A stretch of 64,000 bases of DNA from Leptonema sp964619535 (GCA_964619535.1 CAZUEX010000004.1:124001-188000); one strand, 5' to 3'. Positions 16,350-25,869 are shown, counted from the first letter of the stretch. Numbers and translations: made by a program. The notes: generated by a model from the letters alone, not told the origin.

Positions 16350-18236
16350 ATGGCACAATCGGCAAGCGATCTCTTTCCGCCCTCCGATCTTAAACTCTTT
16401 GAAGACTTTCCTTCCTCATCACGACAGGAATGGGAGAAGGAAATTGCCCGTACACTGGAAAAGCAGGGTAAGGCAGGCCTTTCCCTGGAATGGGCACTTC
16501 CGGATGGCATAGCAATTCCACCCTTCCTGGTAAGGGAGGACCTGGGCGAGCTACCCTTTACCTCGGACCTGCCGGGCGTTTATCCCTATACCCGATCCAC
16601 AGAGCGAAGTGGACAGGCCTGGTCTGCCCGATATCCCATCCAGGGAGATGGTCCTTTAGGCGATCGTATCGAAGAGGCAAAGCGGCGCGGTGCAGACGGC
16701 ATCAGCCTTTTTGTGGGTGGCAGCTTTCCGGCTGTTCCTTACGGAAAAGGGCGCTCTGTTGCGGATGCCGGCCAGGCCTTGAAACAGCAGGATCTGCCGG
16801 TGCAGTGTATCGGTTCTACACCAGAACTGATGGCATTGCTTGAGGCCGTCTCTGGACAGGAGCTTCATCCTGAGTCCTCCCTGCTTCTGGATCCTTTCTC
16901 TGATGTTCTGATCAACGGTGACTTCGCTGCTGATGAAAAAGACATCTTTCGTCGTCTGAAAGACGCCTCCTCTCGTCTGCACGTTGCTGCAGTTCGTGCC
17001 GATCTATTTCACAATGCAGGTGCAACCCCGGCCCTGGAGCTTGGGCTGACCCTTTCCGCTGCTGCCGATGTGGCCACGGGCCTGATCGAGGCCGGTATGC
17101 CTGCCCTGGAAGCCCTGCAGGGCATCACCCTGTTTCAGCCTGCAGGCTCCCTTTACTTCGTAGAAATCGCTAAATTCCGGGCCACACGTCGCCTGGCTGC
17201 CATGGTGGCGAAAGGCTTTGGCGTTGACTCTTACGATAAGCCTGTTCTGCCGCAATCGGCCATTACATCGTTCTTTAACCTGAGCCTTTACGATCCGTAC
17301 ACAAACATGCTTCGCACGTGCACCGAAGCCATGTCTGCAATCCTCGGAGGGGCACGGTCGCTGCTTGTTCTGCCGCTTGATGCTCCCTTTGGCCGGGACG
17401 ATGAGTTTACACGTCGCATGGCCATCAATACGCAGCTTGTGCTGAGGCATGAAAGCTATCTGGATCGCGTCACCGATCCAGCAGGCGGATCCTACTATAT
17501 CGAAGCACTGACCGACCAGATTGCCGAGGCCGCCTGGAAGATCTTCCTGGCTATCGAAGAGGAAGGTGGCTATCGTAAGGCCCTGGAAAAGGGGACGATT
17601 CAGTCCAGACTGCAACAGGCGGGCGAGAACCGCCTGAATGCCGTCTTCCGGCGTAAGGAAATCCAGCTTGGTGTGAATCGATTCCCGAACAATGCTGAAA
17701 TGCTTCGCGATTCGGATTACAGCGATGTGGAGATTCCTGTAATGCCAGAAGCGAAAAAGGGACGTTTTGCTGCCGTTCCCATCTTTCGCTGTGCCATCCC
17801 ATTCGAACGTCTGCGCCTGCAGACAGAGGACTTTGCAAAGAAAGGCCACCGGCCCTTTGTGCAGCTTCTGCCCTTTGGGAATCTGTCGATGCAGCGAGCT
17901 CGTGCTGCCTTTACGGCTAACTTTTTTGGCTGTGCCGGTTTTGAGGTGCATGACCCGGGTTCACTGGGAACAGCGGAGGCCTGTGTAGAATATGCCAGGG
18001 AGGCCGCTGCAAAACAGAAAATCGATGTCTTTGTTCTGTGCTCGGCAGACGACGAATATCTGCCTGCTGCCCGGGCCATCATGGCGGACCTGAAGGCACA
18101 TAATGTTCCGGTGATCCTGGCCGGCAATCCGGCCGAAGCCGACGAATTGAAGGCCTGCGGTATTGAGGATTTTATTCACGTCCGTCGAAACGTTTACGAA
18201 ACACTGAGCGAGTATCAGAAGAGGTTCTGTGCATGA
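16350..18236 (+). CDS. mutA: methylmalonyl-CoA mutase, small (beta) subunit
   Basis: A 628-residue protein starting at ATG 16350 (GTG 16341 would add three residues). It has the mutase barrel with PYTRSTERSGQAWSARYPI and SLYDPYTNMLRTCTEAMSAILGGARSLLVLP, then a degenerate cobalamin-fold domain that lacks the D-x-H-x-x-G lower-ligand motif. That loss marks the non-catalytic small subunit of the bacterial heterodimer. The mutase interconverts (R)-methylmalonyl-CoA and succinyl-CoA with adenosylcobalamin, completing odd-chain fatty acid and branched amino acid breakdown. Its stop overlaps mutB (ATGA). No cobalamin riboswitch is visible upstream. Confidence 0.93.
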   Translation: MAQSASDLFPPSDLKLFEDFPSSSRQEWEKEIARTLEKQGKAGLSLEWALPDGIAIPPFLVREDLGELPFTSDLPGVYPYTRSTERSGQAWSARYPIQGDGPLGDRIEEAKRRGADGISLFVGGSFPAVPYGKGRSVADAGQALKQQDLPVQCIGSTPELMALLEAVSGQELHPESSLLLDPFSDVLINGDFAADEKDIFRRLKDASSRLHVAAVRADLFHNAGATPALELGLTLSAAADVATGLIEAGMPALEALQGITLFQPAGSLYFVEIAKFRATRRLAAMVAKGFGVDSYDKPVLPQSAITSFFNLSLYDPYTNMLRTCTEAMSAILGGARSLLVLPLDAPFGRDDEFTRRMAINTQLVLRHESYLDRVTDPAGGSYYIEALTDQIAEAAWKIFLAIEEEGGYRKALEKGTIQSRLQQAGENRLNAVFRRKEIQLGVNRFPNNAEMLRDSDYSDVEIPVMPEAKKGRFAAVPIFRCAIPFERLRLQTEDFAKKGHRPFVQLLPFGNLSMQRARAAFTANFFGCAGFEVHDPGSLGTAEACVEYAREAAAKQKIDVFVLCSADDEYLPAARAIMADLKAHNVPVILAGNPAEADELKACGIEDFIHVRRNVYETLSEYQKRFCA

Positions 18237-20398
18237 GACCGAATTTTGCAAACATATCCTATACGAAAGAGCCTCTGGCTCAGATTAGCGAAGAGGAATT
18301 TGATCGCCTTCTGGTAGATGATGTCTGGACAACGCCTGAAGGCATACCGGTAAAGCCCGTCTACGATGCTCGAGCCCTCACGGGGATGGAGCATCTGGAC
18401 TATGCAGCGGGCATACCTCCGTTTCTTCGCGGGCCGTATCCTACGATGTACACCCTTCGTCCGTGGACGATTCGCCAGTATGCCGGCTTTTCTACAGCAG
18501 AAGAATCCAATGCCTTCTACCGTCGTAACCTTGCTGCCGGACAGAAAGGACTATCCGTTGCCTTTGACCTGGCAACGCACCGCGGATACGACTCCGATCA
18601 TCCCCGCGTCGTTGGTGATGTGGGCATGGCCGGTGTGGCCATTGATTCGGTCGAAGACATGAAGATCCTGTTCGATCAGATCCCGCTGGATTCCGTGTCT
18701 GTGTCGATGACGATGAACGGCGCCGTTATACCGGTACTGGCCTTCTTTATCGTGGCCGGAGAAGAGCAGGGAGTTCCGCATGAAAAGCTGACCGGCACCA
18801 TCCAGAACGACATCTTGAAAGAGTTCATGGTGCGGAATACGTATATCTATCCGCCCGCTCCGTCGATGCAGATCATTGCAGACATCTTCTCGTTCACCTC
18901 GAAGAACATGCCGAAGTTCAACTCCATCTCCATTTCGGGCTACCACATGCAGGAGGCCGGTGCGACGGCAGACATCGAGCTGGCCTATACCCTGGCAGAT
19001 GGTATGGAGTATATTCGAACCGGACTGAAGGCAGGACTGAGCATCGATGAGTTTGCACCGCGGCTGTCCTTCTTCTGGGCCATCGGCATGAACCACTTTA
19101 TGGAGATTGCGAAGATGCGTGCCGGTCGCCTGCTCTGGGCGAAGATCGTGAAATCCTTTGGTCCGAAATCGGCTAAATCCATGGCCCTTCGCACGCACTG
19201 TCAGACGTCTGGATGGTCCCTTACAGAACAGGATCCTTTCAATAACGTGACGCGTACATGCGTTGAGGCACTGGCTGCAGCCCTCGGACATACCCAGTCG
19301 CTCCATACCAATGCCCTTGACGAGGCCATTGCTCTGCCGACGGACTTTTCTGCCCGTATTGCCCGCAATACACAGATCTATCTGCAAGAAGAAACGGGTA
19401 TTACAAAGGCCATTGATCCGTGGGCAGGTTCCTACTACGTAGAAACGTTAACCCATATGCTTGCACGGCGGGCCTGGAAGTTGATCGAAGAGGTCGAAGG
19501 GTTGGGCGGTATTGCGAAGGCCATTGAAACAGGCCTGCCCAAGATGCGTATCGAAGAGGCCTCGGCTCGTAAACAGGCACGTATTGACTCCGGACGTGAT
19601 ACGATCGTCGGTGTGAATCGCTTCAAGGCCGATCGGGAAAAGCCCGTTGATATATTGGCCGTTGATAATACGGCGGTACGTAATGCGCAGATTCGTCGTC
19701 TGCAGAAGCTTCGCGCAGAACGCAATTCTGCTGACGTAGAAGCAGCACTGCAGGCCATTACGAAGTGCGCGGAAACGGGGCAGGGCAACCTGCTCGATCT
19801 GGCCGTTCAGGCCGCTCGCAAGCGTGCAACGCTTGGCGAGATCTCTGAGGCCATGGAAAAGGTCTTTGGCCGTTATCGTGCCGTAATTCGGACGATTTCC
19901 GGAGTGTATTCGAGCGAGATTATGAACGATAGTTCGTTTCAAGAGGCAAAAGAGCTTGCCGACCGTTTTGCAAAAGCCGAAGGCCGCCGTCCGCGTATCC
20001 TTGTGGCCAAGATGGGGCAGGATGGGCATGACCGCGGTGCCAAGGTCGTTGCCACAAGCTTTGCCGACATCGGATTCGATGTGGATGTAGGTCCGCTGTT
20101 TCAAACACCCGAAGAGGTGGCGCGACAGGCCATCGAGAATGACGTCCATATCCTTGGTGTATCGTCGCTGGCGGGCGGACACAGAACGCTTGTCCCGCAG
20201 GTCATTGAAGAACTGAAGAAGCTTGGCCGCGATGACATCCTGGTCATTGCAGGTGGGGTGATCCCGCACCAGGACTACGATGATCTGTACAAAGCCGGTG
20301 TGGCTGCCGTTTTCGGACCCGGTACGGTCATCGCTGTGGCTGCGGCGCAGCTGCTGAAACTGCTGCTTGGTGAAGATCCGGCCACCCGTTCGGCTTGA
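18233..20398 (+). CDS. mutB: methylmalonyl-CoA mutase, large (alpha) subunit
   Basis: A 721-residue catalytic subunit. The N-terminus holds GPYPTMYTLRPWTIRQYAGFSTAEESN. The barrel includes SVSMTMNGAVIPVLAFF, and the substrate region has LRTHCQTSGWSLTEQDPFNNVTRT. The C-terminal B12 domain has KMGQDGHDRGAKVV, containing D-x-H-x-x-G, whose His is the lower cobalt ligand. It ends with ILVIAGGVIPHQDYD. It acts with MutA in the cytoplasm. The gene overlaps mutA by four bases and is followed at once by meaB, its chaperone. Length and motifs are complete, so it should be active. Confidence 0.97.
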   Translation: MRPNFANISYTKEPLAQISEEEFDRLLVDDVWTTPEGIPVKPVYDARALTGMEHLDYAAGIPPFLRGPYPTMYTLRPWTIRQYAGFSTAEESNAFYRRNLAAGQKGLSVAFDLATHRGYDSDHPRVVGDVGMAGVAIDSVEDMKILFDQIPLDSVSVSMTMNGAVIPVLAFFIVAGEEQGVPHEKLTGTIQNDILKEFMVRNTYIYPPAPSMQIIADIFSFTSKNMPKFNSISISGYHMQEAGATADIELAYTLADGMEYIRTGLKAGLSIDEFAPRLSFFWAIGMNHFMEIAKMRAGRLLWAKIVKSFGPKSAKSMALRTHCQTSGWSLTEQDPFNNVTRTCVEALAAALGHTQSLHTNALDEAIALPTDFSARIARNTQIYLQEETGITKAIDPWAGSYYVETLTHMLARRAWKLIEEVEGLGGIAKAIETGLPKMRIEEASARKQARIDSGRDTIVGVNRFKADREKPVDILAVDNTAVRNAQIRRLQKLRAERNSADVEAALQAITKCAETGQGNLLDLAVQAARKRATLGEISEAMEKVFGRYRAVIRTISGVYSSEIMNDSSFQEAKELADRFAKAEGRRPRILVAKMGQDGHDRGAKVVATSFADIGFDVDVGPLFQTPEEVARQAIENDVHILGVSSLAGGHRTLVPQVIEELKKLGRDDILVIAGGVIPHQDYDDLYKAGVAAVFGPGTVIAVAAAQLLKLLLGEDPATRSA

Positions 20399-20402
20399 GA
20401 CT

Positions 20403-21530
20403 ATGAAGGACGACCTGGATCAGGAAAGTCAGACGGATGAGGCGGCGCTGCACGTTATGGGTGGCGTCGAAACACCGCCAGCCCTGAATCCCGATCTTGC
20501 TTTTCGTTCGCGCATCAAGAGGCGTCGTCGTCCGGATGCCGCTACCCTGATTGAAGGCGTGCTTGCCGGTGATCGTGTGCTTCTCAGTCAGGCGATCACC
20601 CTGATTGAAAGCGAACGACCGGAAGATCGGGAAGTGTCTTCAAAGGTGCTTGAGGCTCTCATGCCTCATACAGGAAAGTCTCTGCGCATTGGTATTACCG
20701 GCGTTCCGGGCGTGGGTAAGTCCACGTTTATTGAGTCTTTTGGTTTGCATCTTGTGGAAGGCGGCCACAGGTTAGCCGTTCTTGCCGTGGATCCAAGCAG
20801 TGAACGGACACATGGCAGTATTCTTGGCGACAAGACTCGAATGGAACGGCTTTCGCGTGAACCGAATGCCTATATACGGCCGACCGCTTCCGGGACGACG
20901 GCGGGTGGTGTTGCGCGACATACGCGAGAGACGATTCTACTTGTTGAAGCGGCTGGCTTTGACCGCATTCTCATTGAAACGGTGGGAGTGGGGCAGAGTG
21001 AATTCATTGTACATTCCATGGTCGATTTCTTCCTGTTGCTTTCTCTTGCCGGTGCCGGTGATGAACTGCAGGGCATGAAACGTGGCATCATGGAGATGGC
21101 TGACGGCATCGCTATTACAAAGGCCGACGGCGACAACGTTGCACGCGCAAAGATGGCAGCAGCCGATCTGAAGCGTGCCCTGCATCTGTTCCCGCCCAGA
21201 AACGATGGCTGGGCCGTCCCCGTTACGCTGACCTCTGCCTTAACCGGAGAAGGCCTGGTGGATCTTGCAGCTATGCTGGAAGGCTATATCGAGCAGATGA
21301 CAGAGAGTGGCTTTTTTACAGCACGGCGTCGCGAACAGGCCCTGTTCTGGATGGAGCAGGCTATCGAAGAGCATCTGAAGCAGGATTTTCATAAGACGGT
21401 AGCGGGGAGACGCGATGAGATTGCAGGCCGGGTGGAATCGGGTGAAATCAATCCCTTTGAAGCGGCAGAACAGCTCATTGCCCTGTATCATGAGGAATTG
21501 CGCAGCCGCAATTCACAGCAGCAGGCCTGA
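20403..21530 (+). CDS. meaB: methylmalonyl-CoA mutase-associated GTPase MeaB
   Basis: A 375-residue G3E-family GTPase starting at ATG 20403, four bases after mutB (a TTG at 20367 would overlap mutB and is less likely). Motifs are the P-loop GVPGVGKSTF, VDPSSERTHGSILGDKTRM, ETVGVGQSE, and the base-recognition ITKADGDN. MeaB (ArgK in older annotation) uses GTP to gate loading of adenosylcobalamin onto the mutase and removal of damaged cofactor. The direct position after mutAB supports this role. The N-terminal ~35 residues are an acidic extension; the C-terminal helices that form the dimer arm are present. Confidence 0.95.
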   Translation: MKDDLDQESQTDEAALHVMGGVETPPALNPDLAFRSRIKRRRRPDAATLIEGVLAGDRVLLSQAITLIESERPEDREVSSKVLEALMPHTGKSLRIGITGVPGVGKSTFIESFGLHLVEGGHRLAVLAVDPSSERTHGSILGDKTRMERLSREPNAYIRPTASGTTAGGVARHTRETILLVEAAGFDRILIETVGVGQSEFIVHSMVDFFLLLSLAGAGDELQGMKRGIMEMADGIAITKADGDNVARAKMAAADLKRALHLFPPRNDGWAVPVTLTSALTGEGLVDLAAMLEGYIEQMTESGFFTARRREQALFWMEQAIEEHLKQDFHKTVAGRRDEIAGRVESGEINPFEAAEQLIALYHEELRSRNSQQQA

Positions 21531-21551
21531 CCGGGCCGAGAAGAGGATTCT

Positions 21552-22247
21552 ATGAAAGACGTAAATGCCAACAGTGAAGGAAAGCGTAGAGCAGGCGAAG
21601 AGGCAGCCCGCCGCGTAAAGTCGGGTACGACCGTAGGACTGGGCACCGGATCAACGACTGCCTTTGCCATTGCCGAGCTTGGCAGGCGGGTGCGAGAAGA
21701 AGGTCTGAGCATCGATTGCTGCGTCACTTCCTTTTCCTCGCAAAATCTGGCATTGCAGGCAGGCCTGCGTCCGCTGCCCGTGGAATCGTTTGATCGTCTT
21801 GATATTTCCATCGACGGTGCCGATGAGGTGGATCCGCAGCTCTGTTTGATCAAAGGCGGTGGCGCAGCCCATACGCGCGAGAAGATCGTGCATGCATTGG
21901 CCGATGAGTTTCTGTGTATTGTCGATCCATCGAAGCTCGTTTCGAAGCTGGGAGCCTTTCGCGTGCCCGTAGAATTCCTGCCTGCCTCTATCAGGCTGGT
22001 ACAGAGAGAGCTTCTGCAGCTTGGAGCTACGGAGTGCTCGCTGCGCATGGCCACCAGAAAGGATGGTCCCGTTGTAACCGATAATGGAAATCTGATTCTT
22101 GACGTAGCCTTTCCTGCCTTTGATCCCGTGAAGATGGAGCAGGCAATCAACGAAATTCCAGGGGTTCTCGAAAACGGTATCTTTGCCCGTTGCAGGCCAT
22201 CAGAGGTCATTGTCGGCGATTCCGAGCTTCGTTTCCTGAAGCCATAA
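21552..22247 (+). CDS. rpiA: ribose-5-phosphate isomerase A
   Basis: A 231-residue protein with all RpiA marks: TVGLGTGSTTAFAI (phosphate loop), DGADEVDPQLCLIKGGGAAHTREKIV with the catalytic Asp/Glu/Lys region, and the C-terminal PGVLENGIFARCRPSEVIVG. It interconverts ribose-5-phosphate and ribulose-5-phosphate in the pentose phosphate pathway. An AGAGGA ribosome site lies just upstream of the ATG. It is 21 bases after meaB and may share its transcript, although there is no metabolic link. Confidence 0.96.
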   Translation: MKDVNANSEGKRRAGEEAARRVKSGTTVGLGTGSTTAFAIAELGRRVREEGLSIDCCVTSFSSQNLALQAGLRPLPVESFDRLDISIDGADEVDPQLCLIKGGGAAHTREKIVHALADEFLCIVDPSKLVSKLGAFRVPVEFLPASIRLVQRELLQLGATECSLRMATRKDGPVVTDNGNLILDVAFPAFDPVKMEQAINEIPGVLENGIFARCRPSEVIVGDSELRFLKP

Positions 22248-22305
22248 GGCCGGGTTGTTCGAAAAAAAGGATTGCCAGAGACAGCCGTTGCACGTCTGAA
22301 CGAGT

Positions 22306-22704
22306 ATGCGCTACGAAGAACGATCCCCTGTTACGGTTTTGCTTTTCACATTGGTGACGTGCGGGCTGTATCTTGTTTACTGGTACTACTGCTTTTATCG
22401 AGACCTGCATTCCATTACGGGACGGTCCCCCACAGGCCTGCCGTTCGCTGTCGATCTTCTGATCGCCGTTTTGACGGCCGGGCTGTGGGGAATCTACGTG
22501 GATTACTGTATTTCCAGGGATCTGCAGCGGATTCGACAGGCCAATGGTATCGATCTGCCGGACTCTACCACGCTTGTTCTTGCACTTGATCTTGTATCGA
22601 TTTTCACAGCGTATCTGCTTTTTATCGTAACCAGTGCCATTCAGCAGGACGAATGGAACAAGATGTTACAGATGAAGAGCTCTTTTGACAGGCCTGCTTC
22701 GTAA
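22306..22704 (+). CDS. DUF4234-type small membrane protein
   Basis: A 132-residue protein with about three membrane segments. The N-terminal stretch SPVTVLLFTLVTCGLYLVYW has the T-x-G-L/I-Y-x-x-Y-W pattern of DUF4234. A similar half-repeat occurs in the middle (AVLTAGLWGIYVDYCISRDL), then a last hydrophobic helix near 85-105. The repeated L-T-x-G-L-W/Y-x-x-Y element looks like an internal duplication. The function of the family is unknown. It follows rpiA on the same strand and converges with proB; an inverted repeat (GCCTGCT/AGCAGGC, 22692-22715) spans the stop and could end transcription weakly. Confidence 0.72.
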   Translation: MRYEERSPVTVLLFTLVTCGLYLVYWYYCFYRDLHSITGRSPTGLPFAVDLLIAVLTAGLWGIYVDYCISRDLQRIRQANGIDLPDSTTLVLALDLVSIFTAYLLFIVTSAIQQDEWNKMLQMKSSFDRPAS

Positions 22705-22719
22705 TGCCAGCAGGCTCCT

Positions 22720-23847
22720 TCAGCCAACTTCGGCCTCGATGATCAGATCGTTTCGGTGGATCACCTCGTAGGGCAGCGGCCTGCCTGCATCAATCGAGGC
22801 CTGGATTTCACGTGATCCTGCGCGAACGATGCCACGGCCCACGCTGCGGCCCTGTAGATCGAGAATCTCAACTACATCCGCCTGTGTAAAGCTGCCGCGG
22901 AGTTCTCGAATCCCCGCTCCAAGTAAGGATGACCCGCGGTGACGCAAAGCCTGCACGGCCCCGTCGTCGATCATGACGGCCCCGCGTGTACGGGCAAAGA
23001 GCAACCACATCTTGCGTGCCTTCATATGCGAAGGCTGCGTTGAGCCGATGATGGTTCCGATGTCTTCGCCGTGAAACAGAGACCTTACAGGCGCTGGATG
23101 CCGGCCAGGCAGGATGGCCACGCGAAAGCCCGTGCGCAGACCAAGCTGTCCGGCCCGGATCTTCGTGCGCATTCCACCGGATCCAGGTCCGGTCGGGCCT
23201 CCGGCTGCTTCAAGGGCATCGGCCGTTATGGATGTAAGTACCTTTACACGGCTTTCATTCATGAAGAAGCCATTTACGGATGTAAGCAGAATGAGCAGAT
23301 CGGAATGTAGCAGGGCAGCACATGCAGCACTGAGAAGGTCATTGTCTCCGAAGCGAAGCTCTTCTGTGGAAACGGTGTCGTTTTCGTTAATTATGGGAAC
23401 GATGCCAAGGCGCAGAAGCTCCTGCAGGGTATGCCCTATGTTCAGGTAGGCATTGCGATCTCGAAAATCCCTGGCCGTAATGAGAATCTGCGATACGGCA
23501 AGACCCTTCTCGGCAAAGATCTCTCCGTAAAGAGAGATCAGTCTGGCCTGACCGACAGCGGCCAGGGCCTGTTTACGCGAAAGGCCCGGATTCGATAAAG
23601 GATGATAGCCAGGCAGGGTTTTTCGAAGGACGGACCGTCCCATGGCAACGGCACCGCTTGACACAAGGATGACCTCGATTCCGCGACTGCGCAAAAAGAG
23701 AACCTCGTCGCGCAGTTTCTCGATCATGCTGCGATCCAGTCCGTTCGGTTCGCTGGCTTCGTTTGTTTTCGCGATAAGTCCGGAGCCGACCTTCAAGACG
23801 ACCCTTTTTGACGTGGCAATGGCCTTCTGTAGTTCTGCCCGTTCCAT
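22720..23847 (-). CDS. proB: glutamate 5-kinase
   Basis: A 375-residue protein. The amino-acid kinase domain carries VLKVGSGLI, VSSGAVAMG, INENDTV and FGDNDLLSA, followed by GTGGM-like PGSGGMRTK. The C-terminal PUA domain runs from ~285 to 370. ProB phosphorylates glutamate as the first step of proline synthesis and is usually feedback-inhibited by proline. Its ATG shares a base with the obg stop (TAATG), so it is translationally coupled to obg. proA is not adjacent. Confidence 0.95.
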   Translation of the reverse strand: MERAELQKAIATSKRVVLKVGSGLIAKTNEASEPNGLDRSMIEKLRDEVLFLRSRGIEVILVSSGAVAMGRSVLRKTLPGYHPLSNPGLSRKQALAAVGQARLISLYGEIFAEKGLAVSQILITARDFRDRNAYLNIGHTLQELLRLGIVPIINENDTVSTEELRFGDNDLLSAACAALLHSDLLILLTSVNGFFMNESRVKVLTSITADALEAAGGPTGPGSGGMRTKIRAGQLGLRTGFRVAILPGRHPAPVRSLFHGEDIGTIIGSTQPSHMKARKMWLLFARTRGAVMIDDGAVQALRHRGSSLLGAGIRELRGSFTQADVVEILDLQGRSVGRGIVRAGSREIQASIDAGRPLPYEVIHRNDLIIEAEVG

Positions 23848-24899
23848 TATTTCCTGCGGATCAGTCGCTCAGCATGTGTTTCATCTTTAAAAAGAGCGAA
23901 GAGCGTATCGAGAAATGCATCAAGGTTTTTCTGTTCTCTGGCCGAGATGAAAAGCACCTTGCAATCCTTCGCAAGGGGAGGGTCGAGCTCTGCACCTTTC
24001 TGTCGGAACTGCTCTTCTACCGTCTTTTCGAACTCAGCATCATAATCGGCCTCGTCTGCCTTGTTAAAAAGGATCAGGTAAGGCCTCTGTAAAAGGGATT
24101 CTGCGTATTTACTTAATTCCATACGCAGTATTCTGAACTCTGCTGTTGGATCAAGCGAGGCAATGTCCAGAACATAGATGATAACGTTAACCCGTTCAAT
24201 ATGTTTGAGAAAGGAAAGCCCCAGTCCTGCGCCTTTACTCGCTCCTTCGATAATCCCCGGGATGTCGGCCAAAATCAGACGGCGTTCGTTGCGTATCAGC
24301 ACGCCAAGATTGGGATTCAACGTCGTAAAGGGATAGTCGCCGATGGCCGGGCTGTTATTCGAAACGGCAGCAAGCAGTGTGGACTTGCCTGCATTGGGCA
24401 GGCCGATCAAGCCTGCATCAGCGATGAGTTTTAGCGTTAAGCGGAGCCGTCGCTCTTCGCCAGGAAGCCCCGGCTGTGCATAGGCAGGTGCCTGGTTGAC
24501 CGACGTTGCAAAGTGGGCATTGCCAAGTCCGCCCTTTCCACCGGTAGCAATGACGACCTGATCATCGGGATGGATCAACTCGCAGAGGAATTCGCCTGTA
24601 TCTGCATCCTCTACAACGGTTCCGACGGGCACCTGAATGATAAGGGGAGGGGCATCCTGTCCGAAACGGCGCAGCGACCTGCCAGGCTCGCCGTTCTTTG
24701 CAGCAAAGAATCGCCGGGAAAGAAAGCGATCGAGTGTGGAAAGGGATGGATCGGCCTGGAGCAGAACATCACCGCCCCGGCCTCCGTCTCCGCCGTCGGG
24801 TCCGCCTCTGTCGACGTATTTTTCACGGTGAAAGTGGGATGAGCCCGGACCACCATGCCCGGCGCGCACTCCTATCTCCACCGTATCGACGAATTTCAC
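23847..24899 (-). CDS. obg: Obg/CgtA ribosome-associated GTPase
   Basis: A 350-residue protein starting at GTG 24899. Residues 1-160 are the glycine-rich Obg fold (GGPDGGDGGRGGDV, GGKGGLGNAHF). The GTPase domain follows with P-loop IGLPNAGKSTLL, switch G3 LADIPGIIEGA and G4 NKAD. Obg binds the 50S subunit and takes part in late ribosome assembly and stress responses. The C-terminal OCT domain is lacking; the protein ends soon after the GTPase domain. It follows rplU-prp-rpmA in the common bacterial order. Confidence 0.96.
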   Translation of the reverse strand: MKFVDTVEIGVRAGHGGPGSSHFHREKYVDRGGPDGGDGGRGGDVLLQADPSLSTLDRFLSRRFFAAKNGEPGRSLRRFGQDAPPLIIQVPVGTVVEDADTGEFLCELIHPDDQVVIATGGKGGLGNAHFATSVNQAPAYAQPGLPGEERRLRLTLKLIADAGLIGLPNAGKSTLLAAVSNNSPAIGDYPFTTLNPNLGVLIRNERRLILADIPGIIEGASKGAGLGLSFLKHIERVNVIIYVLDIASLDPTAEFRILRMELSKYAESLLQRPYLILFNKADEADYDAEFEKTVEEQFRQKGAELDPPLAKDCKVLFISAREQKNLDAFLDTLFALFKDETHAERLIRRK

Positions 24900-24923
24900 G
24901 GACGCGACTGCGGGAAAAAAGAA

Positions 24924-25181
24924 TCAGGCTACCGGATAAACCGATACCTTTTTCTTCTTACGATTGATATGTTCGAACGTGACCTTTCCGTCGACCAGAG
25001 CAAAAAGCGTATGGTCACGGCCCAGGCCTACGTTTGTTCCGGGATGAATCTGTGTGCCGCGCTGACGGATGATGATGTTACCCGCCTTGATAACCTCGCC
25101 GCCAAAGCGTTTTACGCCCAGACGTTTACTCTGGGAATCGCGACCGTTCTTTGTTGAGCCACCGCCCTTCTTATGTGCCAT
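24924..25181 (-). CDS. rpmA: 50S ribosomal protein bL27
   Basis: An 85-residue protein, normal for bL27, beginning MAHKKGGGSTKNGRDSQSKR, the flexible N-terminus that reaches the peptidyl transferase centre. There is no N-terminal extension with the Prp cleavage motif known in Firmicutes. Upstream codons run directly into an in-frame stop (TGA at about 25203-25205), and an AGGAG ribosome site sits just before the ATG. So the mature N-terminus is genetically encoded even though a prp gene lies directly upstream. Confidence 0.97.
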   Translation of the reverse strand: MAHKKGGGSTKNGRDSQSKRLGVKRFGGEVIKAGNIIIRQRGTQIHPGTNVGLGRDHTLFALVDGKVTFEHINRKKKKVSVYPVA

Positions 25182-25243
25182 GACGTTCTCCTGCTTCCTC
25201 TTTCATTCATGCTTTCTCAGGCTAATGCCCGGGCCCGCAGGCC

Positions 25244-25561
25244 TTATAATGCCGTCGGCTTTATCGTGATCCGGAGGCGATCCGGATGCTGACTTTGAAG
25301 CCGTTTCAATGTCAGCAAGGTCGTTCCGCATAGTAGCTCCGTTGAGGCTTCCGGGCGGATCAGAATCGTAAGATCATCGTCTTCCCGTCTGACCTCGGCC
25401 GCTTTGATGACCTCTTCCAGGCCGGCAGCAAGGTTTTCCAGCAGTGCCGAAACGGCAGCACAGAGGATGTCACTGCCCTTTGCTGCCAGGCCTGCATGAC
25501 CGGATGCATGCAATTCGACCAGCTGACCTTCGGAATTGCTGCGTAGCGTTATCTCAATCAA
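25244..25561 (-). CDS. prp: Prp-type ribosomal-processing cysteine protease
   Basis: A 105-residue YsxB/Prp-family protein. The catalytic pair is in place: His22 in GHAGLA and Cys34 in SDILCAAVSAL, the same numbering as in Staphylococcus aureus Prp. Prp removes an N-terminal extension from bL27 before it enters the ribosome. It starts with TTG 25561, overlapping the rplU stop as TTGA, and is followed by rpmA. The bL27 encoded here has no extension to cut, so this Prp must have another substrate or a different role. Confidence 0.9.
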   Translation of the reverse strand: MIEITLRSNSEGQLVELHASGHAGLAAKGSDILCAAVSALLENLAAGLEEVIKAAEVRREDDDLTILIRPEASTELLCGTTLLTLKRLQSQHPDRLRITIKPTAL

Positions 25562-25869
25562 GCGTTGATTTCGACGACCTTCAGTTTCTGGAGGTCCTGT
25601 CGGTGCCCCCAGCTTGTTTTATAGCCGGTTTTCTTCTTATACTTGAATCCACGTACCTTGGGACCCCGGACGTCGGCCAGTACCTGGACCGTAACAGATG
25701 CGCCCGAAACGAAGGGCTTACCAACCTTCACGCCAGCGCCTTCACCGGCCAGAAGCACCTGCTCGATCTGGAACGTTTCACCCGGTTCTTTGCCGGTGCG
25801 CTCAGAGAGAAAAACCTGATCTTTCGTGATTTTGTGCTGCTTCCCTGCCAGCTCGACAATGGCGAACAT
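25558..25869 (-). CDS. rplU: 50S ribosomal protein bL21
   Basis: A 103-residue protein, normal for bL21. It starts MFAIVELAGKQHKI and contains FKYKKKTGYKTSWGHRQ, the conserved RNA-binding K-K-x-x-x-Y-x-x-x-x-G-H-R-Q near the C-terminus. It binds 23S rRNA domain I with bL20. It is the first gene of the rplU-prp-rpmA-obg-proB run. A GAGGTAG ribosome site precedes the ATG. Confidence 0.97.
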   Translation of the reverse strand: MFAIVELAGKQHKITKDQVFLSERTGKEPGETFQIEQVLLAGEGAGVKVGKPFVSGASVTVQVLADVRGPKVRGFKYKKKTGYKTSWGHRQDLQKLKVVEINA

